Positions 39,682 to 49,611 of a DNA stretch of 64,000 nt are shown in pieces. The first letter of the stretch is position 1, and each line of letters starts with the position of its first letter. The DNA is from Sodalis glossinidius str. 'morsitans' (GTDB lineage: Bacteria > Pseudomonadota > Gammaproteobacteria > Enterobacterales > Enterobacteriaceae), in the NCBI RefSeq assembly GCF_000010085.1, contig NC_007712.1:2604001-2668000 (forward strand), in the 5' to 3' direction. Made by a program: the position numbers and the translations under genes. Under the pieces are notes generated by a model, which saw nothing but the letters and a program-made list of their open reading frames with translations, was not told where the DNA came from and did no database searches.

Positions 39682-40582
39682 ATGACCACGACATCCTCTG
39701 CTCGCCACGTTTTCACCCGCTCGCCTTTTACGCTGCGCCTGATGCTGGCGGGAATGCTGGTCGCGCTGTTCACCGGCAGGTCGCGGGGGATGCGGCAGAG
39801 GTGCACTCGATCACCCGACCGGGCGCGGAGGTGCATGATTATCAGCCCACACCGCGGGATATCGTCAAGACGCAAAAGGCGGATTTGATCTTATGGAATG
39901 GCATGAACCTCGAACGCTTGTTTCGCCGCTTCTTCGACCAATTACACGACGTGCCGTCGGCGGTTGTGACCAAAGGCATAGAACCTATGCCAATCCGCGA
40001 CGGCGGTCCAACGACCGCGTCAATCCCCACACCTGGATGTCGCCCACCAATGCGCTGGTGACGTAATATCCGTCGGGCGCTGGTGAAGCACGATCCCGCC
40101 CATGCGGCCATTTACAACCACAACGCCAAGCGTTATGCCGATGAAATCAAGGCGATCGATGCCCCGTTGCGCGCCCGCCTGGCGAAAATTCCCGACGAAC
40201 AGCACTGGCTGGGTCACCAGCGAGGGCGCATTCAGTTATCTGGCGCGGGACTACCGGCTACGCGAGGTCTATCTCTGGCCGATCAATGCCGACGAGCAAG
40301 GCACTCCGCAACAGGTAAAAAATGTCATTGATACCGTCCGTCGCTACCGTATTCCGGTCGTGTTTAGCAAAAGTACCATTTCCGATAAACCGGCGCGCCA
40401 AGTCAGCCAGGAATCCGGCGCCCGCTAGCTACGGCGGCGTGCTGTATGTGGACAGCTTGTCCACCGCCGACGGGCCGGTGTCTACCTATCTCGACCTGCT
40501 GCTCACCACCGTTGACACCATCGCCAGCGGGTTTGGCCAAGCGCCCCCGCGGCGGTATACCCGCGCACCCACCTGGCGGTGA
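39682..40582 (+). pseudogene. sitA: Mn/Fe-binding protein SitA, frameshifted and deleted
   Basis: The signal-peptide region (SPFTLRLMLAGMLVALFTG) joins, in another frame, to QVAGDAAEVHSITRPGAEVH DYQPTPRDI. The segment with the first metal-ligand His (TFTVIADMA...) is deleted. NPHTWMSPTNALV then breaks. KYDPDHA-like VKHDPAHAAIYNHNAKRYAD, LARDYRLREVYLWPINADEQ and the end with YVDSLSTADGPVSTYLDLL lie in further frames. At least four lesions. Its end overlaps the sitB start. Confidence 0.88.
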
Positions 40583-41313
40583 GCGGTCTGACGGTCACCT
40601 ATCATAATGGACATACCGCCCTGCGCGACTCCGGCTTCACGCTTGAGGGCGGCACGCTGTGCGGGCTGCTCGGCGTTAACGGCAGCGGTAAGTCCACGCT
40701 GTTCAAAAGTATCATGGGAATGGTACGTCCCAGCACCGGCCTCATCCGCCTCAACGGGCTGCAGGTGGCGGTCGCCCTGCGGGAAAATCAGGTGACCTAT
40801 ATCCCGCAAAGCGAGGACGTCGACTGGCATTTTCCGGTGCTGGTGGAGGAGGTGGTCATGATGGGTCACTACGGCAATATGTCGTGGCTGTGTCGCCCGT
40901 CGCGCGAGGATCACCTGGAAGTGGATCGCGCGCTGGCCCGCGTGAGCCTGACCGCGCTGCGCCGGCGACAGATAGGCGAGCTGTCCGGCGGCCAGAGAAA
41001 GCGGGTATTCCTGGCGCGGGCGCAGCAGGCGCGGATACTGCTGTTGGATGAACCCTTTACCGGCGTGAACAGCCAGACCGAAAGCACCATCATCGCCTTG
41101 CTGCGCCAACTGCACGAGGAGGGGCATCTGGTGCTGATTTCCACCCATAATCTTGCCAGCGTGCCAACTTACTACGATCGGGTGGTACTGATTAACGGCG
41201 GCGTAGTCGCCGCCGGTCCGCTGGAGAAAACCTTTACCGCCGACAACCTGAGCCGCGCCTTCGGCGGCAGTTTGCCGCTGCAGATCCTGACGGGAGCGCC
41301 GGCGGATGCTTGA
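40579..41313 (+). CDS. sitB: Mn/Fe ABC transporter ATPase SitB
   Basis: 244 residues from GTG 40579. Walker A is GVNGSGKST, the signature LSGGQRKRVFLARA, Walker B ILLLDEPFTGV, and the switch His is STHNLASV. Two residues are missing after LARA compared with relatives (usually LARAxAQQ), and the Asp after FTGV is Asn. The first ~20 residues are shorter than in homologues. The frame is open, but with SitA, SitC and SitD destroyed the protein has no partner. Confidence 0.8.
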   Translation: MSGLTVTYHNGHTALRDSGFTLEGGTLCGLLGVNGSGKSTLFKSIMGMVRPSTGLIRLNGLQVAVALRENQVTYIPQSEDVDWHFPVLVEEVVMMGHYGNMSWLCRPSREDHLEVDRALARVSLTALRRRQIGELSGGQRKRVFLARAQQARILLLDEPFTGVNSQTESTIIALLRQLHEEGHLVLISTHNLASVPTYYDRVVLINGGVVAAGPLEKTFTADNLSRAFGGSLPLQILTGAPADA

Positions 41314-42334
41314 GTGGGCGCTGGAGCCACTGCATTATGCCTACATGCGTAACGCGATTTGGGTCAGCGCGCTGGTGGGGGCATCCTGCGCGTTTTTGTC
41401 GGCGTTTGTGATACTGAAAGGCTGGTTGCTGATGGGCGACTCCTTGTCCCACTCGGTTATGCCGGGCGTTGCGGCCGCCTATGCGCTGGGTCTGCCCTAC
41501 GCCGCCGGCGCTTTTGTGACGGGCCTGCTGGCGACAGGAACGGTCTGAGCGGTGTTGTCGTGCTTTTTGGTCCTCAAAGGCTGGTCGCTGATGGGCGATG
41601 CCATCTCCCATGCGGTACTGCCGGGGATCGTACTGGCCTTTGCCGCCGGTGTTCCCCTGGCGGTAAGCGCCTTCGTGGCGGGGTCTGCTGTGCGCAGGGC
41701 ACCGGCTATATTCGCGATCGCTGCCGGCTGAAAGAGGACACGGTGATGGGCATACTCTACACCGGTATGTTCGGTTTCGGTCTGGTGCTGTTCACCCGTA
41801 TCGATACCGACCAGCATCTCAATCATATTTTGTTCGGCAACGTACTCGGCATTTCCCCGCGCGAGTTGCTGCACACCCTGTTGATTGCCGACGTAGTCAC
41901 CCTAGTCGTGCTGCTTAAACGGCGAGATCTGGCGCTATTCTGCTTTGATGTGGGTCAGGCTACGGTGTTGGGACTGCGCATTCCGCTTCTGCATTATGGG
42001 CTGCTGTGCCTGCTGGGACTGACCGTGGTGGCATCGCTTCAGGACGTCGGCGTCATTTTGGTGATCACCATGTTGATTACCCCCGGCATCACAGCGTTGG
42101 CGCTGCTGACCGCCGCCGTCGCCAGCCTCAGAGGCACGTTGCTCAGTTTTCATTTCGACGCCGCCACCGGTCCCTGTATCGTGCTGGTTCAGAGTCTGCT
42201 GTTCGTACTGGCGGTAGGCTACCGCCATATCACCGGCCGGCGCCGCGCAAAACTGCTCTCCCGGGGAGACGCGTCCCATACAGACTCTTTAGAGGCAGTC
42301 CGGCACGGAGGCGTTATCCTGCCCGCTCCGCTGT
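41306..42334 (+). pseudogene. SitC-SitD permease remnant joined by deletion
   Basis: sitC starts at ATG 41306 in the end of sitB: LEPLHYAYMRNAIWVSALVG, MGDSLSHSVMPGVAAAYALG, and stops with TGA after about 80 residues. Immediately afterwards comes SitD-type sequence lacking its start: LSCFLVLKGWSLMGDAISHA VLPGIVLAF, a frameshift near 41690, then KEDTVMGILYTGMFGFGLVL and QDVGVILVITMLITPGITAL to 42334. The paralogous segments LKGWxLMGDxxSHxVxPG likely recombined, removing most of sitC and the head of sitD. Confidence 0.83.
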
Positions 42335-42561
42335 AGCCCAATGAGTTAACAAAGGTGTTTCGCTTCAGCCCGCAAAAGCCCGTTCGACGGCTAAATATTT
42401 TGCGCACGTTGCCGATAGTGGAGCGTAAGTTGGGTTTTCGCGCCCGGCACCCTTTTCCGGTCGAAGTGCTGCGCACGTTTATGGGCCGCAGTAAGCAAGA
42501 GCGCGCGTCGGGTTACTCGCCGGGCTGGCGGCGTTCCGGCCTTACAGCTCAGGAGATAACC

Positions 42562-42966
42562 ATGAACGAAAGCGTGCAAGCCCCCCGTAAAACCGGCAGC
42601 CAGCGACGTACCCGCGTACGGGGTATCGACCGCACGTTGCAAATTCTCGACTGTTTACAAAACCGGCAGTGCCCCATCACGACCTATGAAGTAGCAAAAG
42701 ATCTCGCGGCCCCGTTATCCAGCATTTATTCATTGGTTGAGGTACTGGTGGCGAATCGTATACTGGAACGTGATGAAACTGGCATGATTTGGCTGGGCGC
42801 GCGGCTTTACCGCTACGGACTCGCCTATGCGCGCGTCCATGGACCGCTCGGGACGTCGGCTGTCGCCACGGCAAAAGGCACGTCGGACGCCATCGCTCTC
42901 CACGGGGACGAATACGTCAAGGCCGGCGCCGCCGGCACGCCCTGTGCTGAAACACCATCAGAGAGT
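42562..42966 (+). pseudogene. IclR-family regulator, N-terminal fragment
   Basis: ATG 42562 after CAGGAG. VRGIDRTLQILDCLQNRQCP ITTYEVAKDLAAPLSSIYSL VEVLVANRILERD is the IclR winged helix; the linker ends at LYRYGLAYARV. The effector-binding domain of about 170 residues is absent, and unrelated sequence runs to TGA 42966. Function unknown. Confidence 0.72.
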
Positions 42967-43196
42967 TGAATCGCCAGGGCCCGCGGTGAATATCGCTTGC
43001 ACCGGGGGTCCCGCCTAGGGCAAACGCGACGGCCTTCCCTGAAGGCTGACCGTACGCGGCGCTGGGATTTCCCGACCGGCGCCACCGCTTAAGGGTAGCG
43101 TTCCGGGGAGAGTTTCCTTAAGATGATGCATCGGCAGCCTGCCGCGACGGGCGATTTCACCTTTTGCTGTCATTTTCTCTTATAGGGCTCACATCA

Positions 43197-44534
43197 ATGG
43201 AAACGATTCTCAGACATCTACCGGTCAATCAACGCGTGGGTATTGCCTTTTCCGGGGGTCTGGATACCAGTGCCGCACTGTTATAGATGCGTCAGAAAGG
43301 GGCGGTGCCTTACTCCTACACCGCGAATCTCGGCCAGCCGGACGAAGATGACTATGACGCTATTCCGCGCAAGGCCTTAGCCTACGGCGCTGAAAAAGCC
43401 CTTCTGATTGACTGTCGCAAGCAATTGGTGGCGGAAGGGTTGACCGCCCTGCAATGCGGCGCATTTCACAACACTACCGCCGGCGTGACCTATTTCAATA
43501 CAACCCCGCTCGGCCGCGCCGTCACCAGCACCATGTTGGTGGCAACGATGAAAGAGGACGGCGTCGATATCTGGGGTGACGGCAGCACCTATAAAGGCAA
43601 TGATATCGAGCGTTTTTATCGCTACGGCCTGCTGACCAATGCCGAACTAAAAATCTATAAACCCTGGCTGGATACCGACTTTATCAATGAACTCGGCGGC
43701 CGTCAGGAGATGTCGCAGTTCATGACCGAAGCCGGTTTCGATTACAAAATGTCGGCCGAGAAGGCTTACTCCACCGACTCCAATATTCTCGGCGCCACCC
43801 ACGAAGCGAAAGAGCTTGAGTATCTCAACTCCAGCGTGAAAATCGTCAATCCCATTATGGGGGTTAAATTCTGGGATGAGCAGGTGCAGATCCCGGCTGA
43901 AGAAGTGACCCTGCGCTTAGAGCGCGGTCTGCCGGTGGCGATCAACAGCCAGAGTTTCAGCGATCAGGTGGCGCTGCTGCTGGAAGCCAACCGCATCGGC
44001 GGTCGTCATGGACTAGGCATGAGCGATCAAATTGAAAACCGTATTATCGAGGCGAAAAGCCGCGGCATCTACGAATCCCCGGGCATGGCGCTGTTGCATA
44101 TCGGCTATGAGCGTCTGGTCACCGGCATTCATAACGAAGACACTATCGATCAGTATCACGCCAACGGCCGCCAGCTGGGCCGCCTGCTGTATCAGGGCCG
44201 CTGGTTCGATCCGCAGGCGCTGATGCTGCGTGACGCGACCCAGCGCTGGGTCGCCAGCGAAATAACGGGCGAGGTGACGCTGGAACTGCGCCGCGGCAAC
44301 GACTACTCCATTCTGAATACCGTTTCCGACAATCTGACCTATATGGCGGAGCGCCTCACGATGGAGAAAGGGGAATCTACCTTCTCGCCGGAGGATCGTA
44401 TCGGTCAGTTGACCATGCGCAATCTGGATATCACCGATACCCGCGCCAAGCTTATCAATTATATTGGCACCGGCCTGCTTTCCGCCACCGACGACAGCGG
44501 AGTACCCAAGCTTGAGGATAAGCACGGCAACTAA
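43197..44534 (+). pseudogene. argG: Argininosuccinate synthase ArgG with a single amber codon
   Basis: 446 codons, the E. coli-type long ArgG. The ATP-pyrophosphatase loop GIAFSGGLDTSAAL is intact, but codon 30 (TGG, Trp in E. coli) is TAG at 43284-43286. The rest is uninterrupted and highly conserved (DIWGDGSTYKGNDIERFYRY, EKAYSTDSNILGATHEAKEL, GMSDQIENRIIEAKSRGIYE SPGMA). Restarting at the next codon, ATG 43287, would omit the nucleotide-binding loop. ArgG joins citrulline and aspartate in arginine synthesis; the pathway is probably blocked. Confidence 0.93.
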
Positions 44535-44878
44535 ACCCGACCGCGCGGTCCGCCAGCTCATGCCGCCGCAGCGGTGTCTTAACCGATTTTGGGGTCATTG
44601 GCTTGACGGCACGGATGACCCCGTTTCGCTCCCACCGCAACGCATCACCGTCAGTGTCGGTGACTCGCGCCTTTCCGCCAACGGCACCCTTTAGCGACAA
44701 AACGTTTCCCGCTGGCGTCCTCTTTCTCTTAATGTTTCCTTCGCTGCGCCGCCGCCCAATAGCTGCGGGGGAATGTTTCGTTGCCATCGTTAACGTCCGG
44801 CACATGTCTTGCTGACTTGATCGACGCAGATTAAGCGTCTATTCCTAGCTTACGCTTATCCCATGAGGAACCGCAGGC
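44535..44878. other. Intergenic region after argG
   Basis: A 12-bp palindrome GACCGCGCGGTC lies at 44539-44550. No gene recognised. The right end supplies a GAGGA ribosome-site-like sequence for the next frame. Confidence 0.5.
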
Positions 44879-45814
44879 ATGAAGATTGGCCGCCATTCCC
44901 CCCTGTTGCCGCCTGCCTCCAGCGCCAACCCATCGGTCACGCGGCAACAGAACGAGCCGCAGGCCGTCCCGGTCGCGTTATCCCGCACGCTTTCCTTACC
45001 GTGCTTTCCCCAAGCGTAAAGGCCCCTTATTTAGCGCCAGCCGCGCCGCCGGCCGGCGTTACTCCCTTCGCCCTGCCCCGCACGCTGCTGCCGTCGGCCA
45101 CAGGGTACGGCAGGTCAGTCCATCGCCAAACGACCGCGCTCCGCTTCCTGGAAAGGCGCGGGTGACGGTTTACCCCTTGCAGGACATGCTCGATGACAGC
45201 CGACGCGTGCTGGAATACTACCTCACGCATCACCTGCGCTATGCCGATCGTCCCTGCTCTGGCCACAAACGTTCCATACGCTTTTCGGCGGCAAACGCTG
45301 CGAGGCCAGCGGCCAAAACACCTTGGACATCGCGCTGGAAGTCGCCCAGGGCATTAAGCGCCGAGGGTTATTGGATGGCTTGGCCGGGCATGCCCTCGTT
45401 CGGGACATCGTACGTCGCGACCTCCACTATCGCCGCCGGACGGCGGACTCACCGGCGCAGTTGGCGCGGTTACTGCTCAATCTCGATCTGATCAACGGGG
45501 TACTCACGGTGGGCAAGGCACACACGCTCAGCGGCCGGCTTTTCACTTCGCCCTCCTCTGAGGCGTTGAACGTCATCGTGTTTGCGGACCATCTCTATTT
45601 GCTGGATGCGCCGCACCGCCACTATCAGCACCTGACGCTGCCCTGCGAGACGCAAAGCCTGACAAGTACGCTACGGGCATTTCTGCCGCAAGCGGAGCAG
45701 TCGCCGGCGCCGTATTTCCATTTGCACCATATCGGTTTCTCTAACGCCTTATCGGTGCTGCCAATAGCAGAAGTAAACGATAATTATTTGCAACATGACG
45801 CCTGCTTCTTATGA
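44879..45814 (+). pseudogene. Unrecognised protein with effector-like N-terminus, frameshifted
   Basis: ATG 44879 opens MKIGRHSPLLPPASSANPSV TRQQNEPQAVP, then after a frameshift an Ala/Pro-rich segment (APAAPPAGVTPFALP), then YPLQDMLDDSRRVLEYYLTH HLRYADR, and after another shift FGGKRCEASGQNTLDIALEV AQGIKRRGLLDGLAGHALVR through to TTATG at 45812. Rejoined length is about 310 residues. No family recognised. The polar Ser/Gln/Pro N-terminus followed by a folded domain resembles secreted effectors of type III systems, which Sodalis possesses; this is only a resemblance. Confidence 0.5.
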
Positions 45815-45846
45815 TTGTCTTTTACGCAGCAAGGAGGAAACCGATC

Positions 45847-46430
45847 ATGGGCGAGAAAACAATTACGACGCCATGCTGCATCGCCGGCGGCGGACCGGCT
45901 GGCTTGATGCTCGGCTATTTATTGGCGCGCTCGGGTATCGTGGTCATGGTGTTGGAGAAACATCGTGATTTTCTCCGCGACTTTCGCGGCGACACCATTC
46001 ATACTTCTACGCTAACCATTATACATCACCTGGGATTGCTGGAGGGGCTGCTGGCGTTACCGCATCAAAAAGTGACAACGCTGCGCGGCGAGCTGCAGGG
46101 TAAAACGTTCACGATGGCCGATTTCAGCCGTCTCCCCGGCCGCTGTCAGTACATGATGCTGATGCCGCAGTGGGACTTCCTTAATTTTCTGGAGGAGCAG
46201 GCGGCGATGCTGCCGGGCTTTACGCTGCTGCGCGCGACCCGTGGCGTTTCGTTGCGCCGGCACGAGGGGCGGGTAGTCGGCGTCAACGCCGAGGACGACG
46301 CCGGCGCCCTTACCATCACCACCCCGATGGTGATAGGTACCGACGGCCGCCGCTCGATGGTGCGCGCCGCCGCCGGGTTGCAGGTTGAGAATTTCGGCGC
46401 CCCGCGCGACGTGATGTGGATAAAACGGCC
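45847..46430 (+). pseudogene. FAD-dependent monooxygenase, N-terminal part
   Basis: AAGGAGG stands 9 bases before ATG 45847. CCIAGGGPAGLMLGYLLARS is the GxGxxG FAD site, and VIGTDGRRSMVRAAAGL the GD-type motif of PHBH-like aromatic hydroxylases, giving about 195 residues. The frame then runs into sequence that belongs to an opposite-strand dehydrogenase, so the C-terminal half is lost. Substrate unknown. Confidence 0.75.
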
Positions 46431-46433
46431 TAA

Positions 46434-46891
46434 GGAAGCCGCCGACGCCGGCTGGGCCAGCGGCCACGGCGCACTGCGCTGTCCAGGGGAGCAATATCGC
46501 GCATCAGCGCCATCGCATGATCCGCTACCGAGGTGTCATTGGTGCCGCGGCCGTGGGTGACGCGAATGCCGCGCGCGGCGGCGGTCAGACAGACGCGCTC
46601 ATAGCCTACCCCCAGGTAGCAAATCAGGCACAGCGCAGGCAGCTTCGCCATATCTTGCGCGCTTATCCCGAGCGACCCTATCGTCAAGAGGACGTCAATT
46701 GCGCCCGGATCGAACGTCTCATTCTCGGTGTTATCCCCCACCGCGCTCAATACGGGTTGCAGCGGCCCGTCGGGCCAAATCGGGCCCGTGTGATCGGTTC
46801 GCGGCGCGAGATACAGCGTGATCCCCGCGGCGGCGAATCCCTGCCGGTATGCCGGTGGAATATCAATGTGTGATAACAGGCGGACAGTCAT
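46434..46891 (-). pseudogene. D-2-hydroxyacid dehydrogenase, N-terminal part
   Basis: From ATG 46891: MTVRLLSHIDIPPAYRQGFA, LLTIGSLGISAQDMAKLPAL CLICYLGVGYERVCLTAAAR GIRVTHGRGTNDTSVADHAM ALM matches the start of GhrB/glyoxylate reductase-like enzymes (YLGVGYE, then NTxxVAD). It ends in RRRRLP with a stop; the NAD-binding and catalytic His parts are missing where the monooxygenase fragment abuts. Confidence 0.78.
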
Positions 46892-46945
46892 AGCAAAACT
46901 CCATGCGGAAAACCTCATCCGACGCCTTCGGTGGCGTCATCTCTC

Positions 46946-47106
46946 TTAGCACGCCTTTAACGCCGGCGCCGTAGCGGGATGACCCGCATCAAACGGCGGT
47001 GCCGGGGCATATTCAAGCCCCAATTGAATGGCCTGCGCCACGCGCTCTCCCGCCACTTCTGCCACCACCGTCAGGGCAAAATTTTGAGCAATACCGCCGG
47101 GCGGAC
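46946..47106 (-). pseudogene. DJ-1/PfpI-family protein, C-terminal fragment
   Basis: The minus strand reads GGIAQNFALTVVAEVAGERV AQAIQLGLEYAPAPPFDAGH to TAA, which matches the last ~50 residues of isonitrile-hydratase-like DJ-1/PfpI proteins (AIQLxLEYxPxPPFD). The catalytic Cys region is absent. Confidence 0.68.
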
Positions 47107-47320
47107 AATTTCGTCGGCATGGATATGGCGCGCAAATTCATACAAATGGGCTATACGCTCGCACACCGTTATACCAATCATCAGGGCGGCAGGAAATACG
47201 ATGCTGACCGTGTCGTCAAGCCGCGTGTAAACGATCTGGTTTAAAAGCTATTGGGATCGCCTGCGCGCCGACGAGGATTATCTGCGGCGGAAAAAAGCCC
47301 ATCAGCAGCATTATGGTTAA
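47104..47320 (+). pseudogene. DUF4385 protein, C-terminal fragment
   Basis: MDMARKFIQMGYTLAHRYTN HQGGRKYD, followed after a frameshift by SYWDRLRADEDYLRRKKAHQ QHYG and TAA 47320, resembles the end of DUF4385 proteins (function unknown). The upstream two thirds are missing. It directly abuts the DJ-1 fragment. Confidence 0.62.
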
Positions 47321-47436
47321 TGGCGCTGAGCAGGCTTCCCCCCACCTGCGCCCTCGCCGCAACGCGGCAGAGCAGTCTATGCAGGTATCTAAAGGACAAG
47401 ATTAATTGAGAGAAGCAACTGTCTTGAACGATAAAA

Positions 47437-48254
47437 TTATAGAGAAACGTGATGGTACGATTCATCCCACTCTTTGTTCTTTCTGAGCATCGTGTTCAGG
47501 ATAGTCAGAAGTTTACGCATACAGGCAACCAGCGCGACTTTTTTGGCTTTTCCCGCTGCAAGCAGCCGCGTATAAAATGCTTTTATCACCGGATTAAAGC
47601 GGGTTGCGACAAGTGCAGCCATATAAAGCGCTGTTCGGACTCCGCCCCTTCCGCCAAAGATGGTTCGCCGGCCCCGCATGGTACCCAAGTCCCGGTTTAT
47701 GGAAGCAACGCCTACAAGCGCGCTGATGGCTCGTCTCGAGAGGCTACCCAGGTCGGAAACCTCCGCCAGCAACGCTGCAACCGTCATCATACCAACCCCT
47801 TTAATACTGCTCAGTCTGGCAGCCAGCTCTTTGAAGTGGTTCCTGATGTGCAAGAACCTGAAGCTCCGCATCCGGCATGGCACGGATAAAGCGTTCCCAC
47901 CCTGGATGTCGATTAATGACCTCCGCCATTTGTGCAAGCACCCGTGCATCAATACGGTCCGTTTTTGCCAGATAGCCCATAGTGCGGGCAAAGTCACGAG
48001 CCTGTCTGGGATTGACCACCGCGACGTCAAAGCCTTCAGCCTGAAACAAGCAGGCCACGGCAGCTTCAAGTCCACCAGTGGCCTCTATCAGAACCAACAC
48101 CACCGGATACTTTCTCAGTTCATCAGTAATAGCATCAAAACCGTCCGTCAGAGTCATTACTGACCGTAAACTGAGCAATATCACTGCTGGCAGCAATGTC
48201 CAGTGTCGCTTTAGAAACATCAATTCCCACAAAAAGTGGATTTGGCAGACTCAT
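47437..48254 (-). pseudogene. IS110-family transposase, frameshifted
   Basis: From ATG 48254: MSLPNPLFVGIDVSKATLDI AASSDIA has the first Asp of the DEDD catalytic domain. A GACG duplication near 48150 shifts the frame in SDGFDAITDELRKYPVVLVL IEATGG. A second shift lies near 47860. The C-terminal IKGVGMMTVAALLAEVSDLG SLSRRAISALVGVAS is the Transposase_20 helix-hairpin region with its Ser. IS110 elements lack long inverted repeats, so borders are not visible. It cuts the left end of the prophage. Confidence 0.85.
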
Positions 48255-48275
48255 TATTACCCATCCTTGCAAATA

Positions 48276-48314
<39 letters not shown>

Positions 48315-48393
48315 TGGCTCAGTATAGGCGTCATTAGCTTCTCTACGGGCTATAAACCCTGGGATGAATCAGACTACATACACCTTGACAAAT

Positions 48394-48645
48394 CTATTCG
48401 CCGACTCTGGCGCTTTGTACCGCAAGCAAATCCGTGGCTTGTTGCCTGTCCGTTGCCTTCGCCAATAACAGCAGGTAGATGAGGTAATACAGTTCAGCCT
48501 CATCCCCTTTGACACCCTTGAGGCAACGTGGGCGATGAGATGCCGCCACCGCCAGCAAGACGTCCAGCTTTTTTTCGGTGATTTCCGCTACCAGCGCCGG
48601 GGCGTACACCGAGAGCAGGGTTTGGGCTTTCTCAATGGTTAACAT
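48394..48645 (-). CDS. Phage head-region adaptor-like protein, probably truncated
   Basis: 83 residues, MLTIEKAQTLLSVYAPALVA, then helical sequence, ending ATDLLAVQSARVGE. It directly follows the capsid gene, where head-completion or adaptor proteins sit. The final SARVG resembles the start of their usual C-terminal beta segment, so the end is likely lost. No family assigned with certainty. Confidence 0.5.
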   Translation of the reverse strand: MLTIEKAQTLLSVYAPALVAEITEKKLDVLLAVAASHRPRCLKGVKGDEAELYYLIYLLLLAKATDRQQATDLLAVQSARVGE

Positions 48646-48660
48646 TTCACCACCTCCGCA

Positions 48661-49611
48661 CTACTTCAGGTCAACGCGCAGGAGGGCGTCTTTCTGCAAC
48701 ACCTCCAGCTCCACCACCTTGCAGTAGCACGGTACGTAGACATTGATATTGCGAGCCTGAGCGGGGAGTGCTGTAAAGGCCACGGGAACACGGTTACACA
48801 GGATATCGTTGCGGATAGTGCCGATAACGATACTGCCCTTGCCACTTTTCCCCGCGGCGTTGAGTTCATTGGCCTTCACAAACTCGATACCCGGATTCGC
48901 TTGTTTGAGCGCCACCAGTACGGTCAGGTTGGTATTAGGATTGCTTAGTGTGATGCTTATGTCGTCATACAACGCCTGCGGCAGCACAATGTGCGTCACC
49001 GGGAACACCCCACCTTTCAGGTTCCAATGCTGGTTGATGAAGCTGGTGATTTTCGCCAGCGCCGTTTTCGTCCCTACACTGTCTTCAATAGTGGTGAACG
49101 GATACGTCAACAGCCCCTGCATCGCATAATCAGCATCGCCGTAGACACCGATAGTGGCGATTTTCCTGTCCATCTCCTGACGCACATAGATGGCCTTGTC
49201 GGTGGGCAGTTCGAGACCATTCGCACGTACTTTTTCCAACTCAGGTACCGAGTAGCAGTAGCTGGCACCGAGCAAATGAGCCCGAGTGGCGTGTGCGTTT
49301 AAACCGCGGTCAATGGTCGGCAAATCATCCGCATTATCGCTGATGATTTTCGGCTCGCCTACGGTAAAACCGTCGGTCAACGCGAAGGAATCCGCCCAGT
49401 TTGCCACCTCGGCTTTAACGGGAATTAATTTCTACAACGGTGTCAACATCGGCGTGTAGTCGATAACCCGCTCACGTGTGACATACAACAACGCCGCAAG
49501 CTCTTCCAGCGTCGACTCATCGTTACGGGCAAAACCGGCCACCGCACCGCGCAGGATGTGAGTGTCATACTGAAAGATGCTGTCCTGGCGCATCATTTGG
49601 GTAATGGTCAT
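48661..49611 (-). pseudogene. Major capsid protein (DUF2184 type) with one stop
   Basis: From ATG 49611: MTITQMMRQDSIFQYDTHIL, LTPL then TAG, then KLIPVKAEVANWADSFALTD and an open frame to 48661 with NVYVPCYCKVVELEVLQKDA at the end. About 316 residues. Size, place after the scaffold/decoration gene and sequence style match DUF2184 capsids. The amber codon stands where Gln is likely. Without readthrough no capsid forms. Confidence 0.75.

Noticed and set aside
42840..43085. Minus-strand frame after the IclR fragment
   Set aside because: No recognisable motif; region most likely scrambled remains.
43284..43286. Selenocysteine/pyrrolysine or amber-suppression reading of argG
   Set aside because: The expected residue is Trp, and other genes show TGA as well as TAG at Trp codons, so ordinary nonsense mutation is simpler.
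44013..44561. Minus-strand frame opposite argG
   Set aside because: Antisense shadow of argG.
47449..48163. Plus-strand frames opposite the IS110 transposase
   Set aside because: Antisense to clear transposase sequence.
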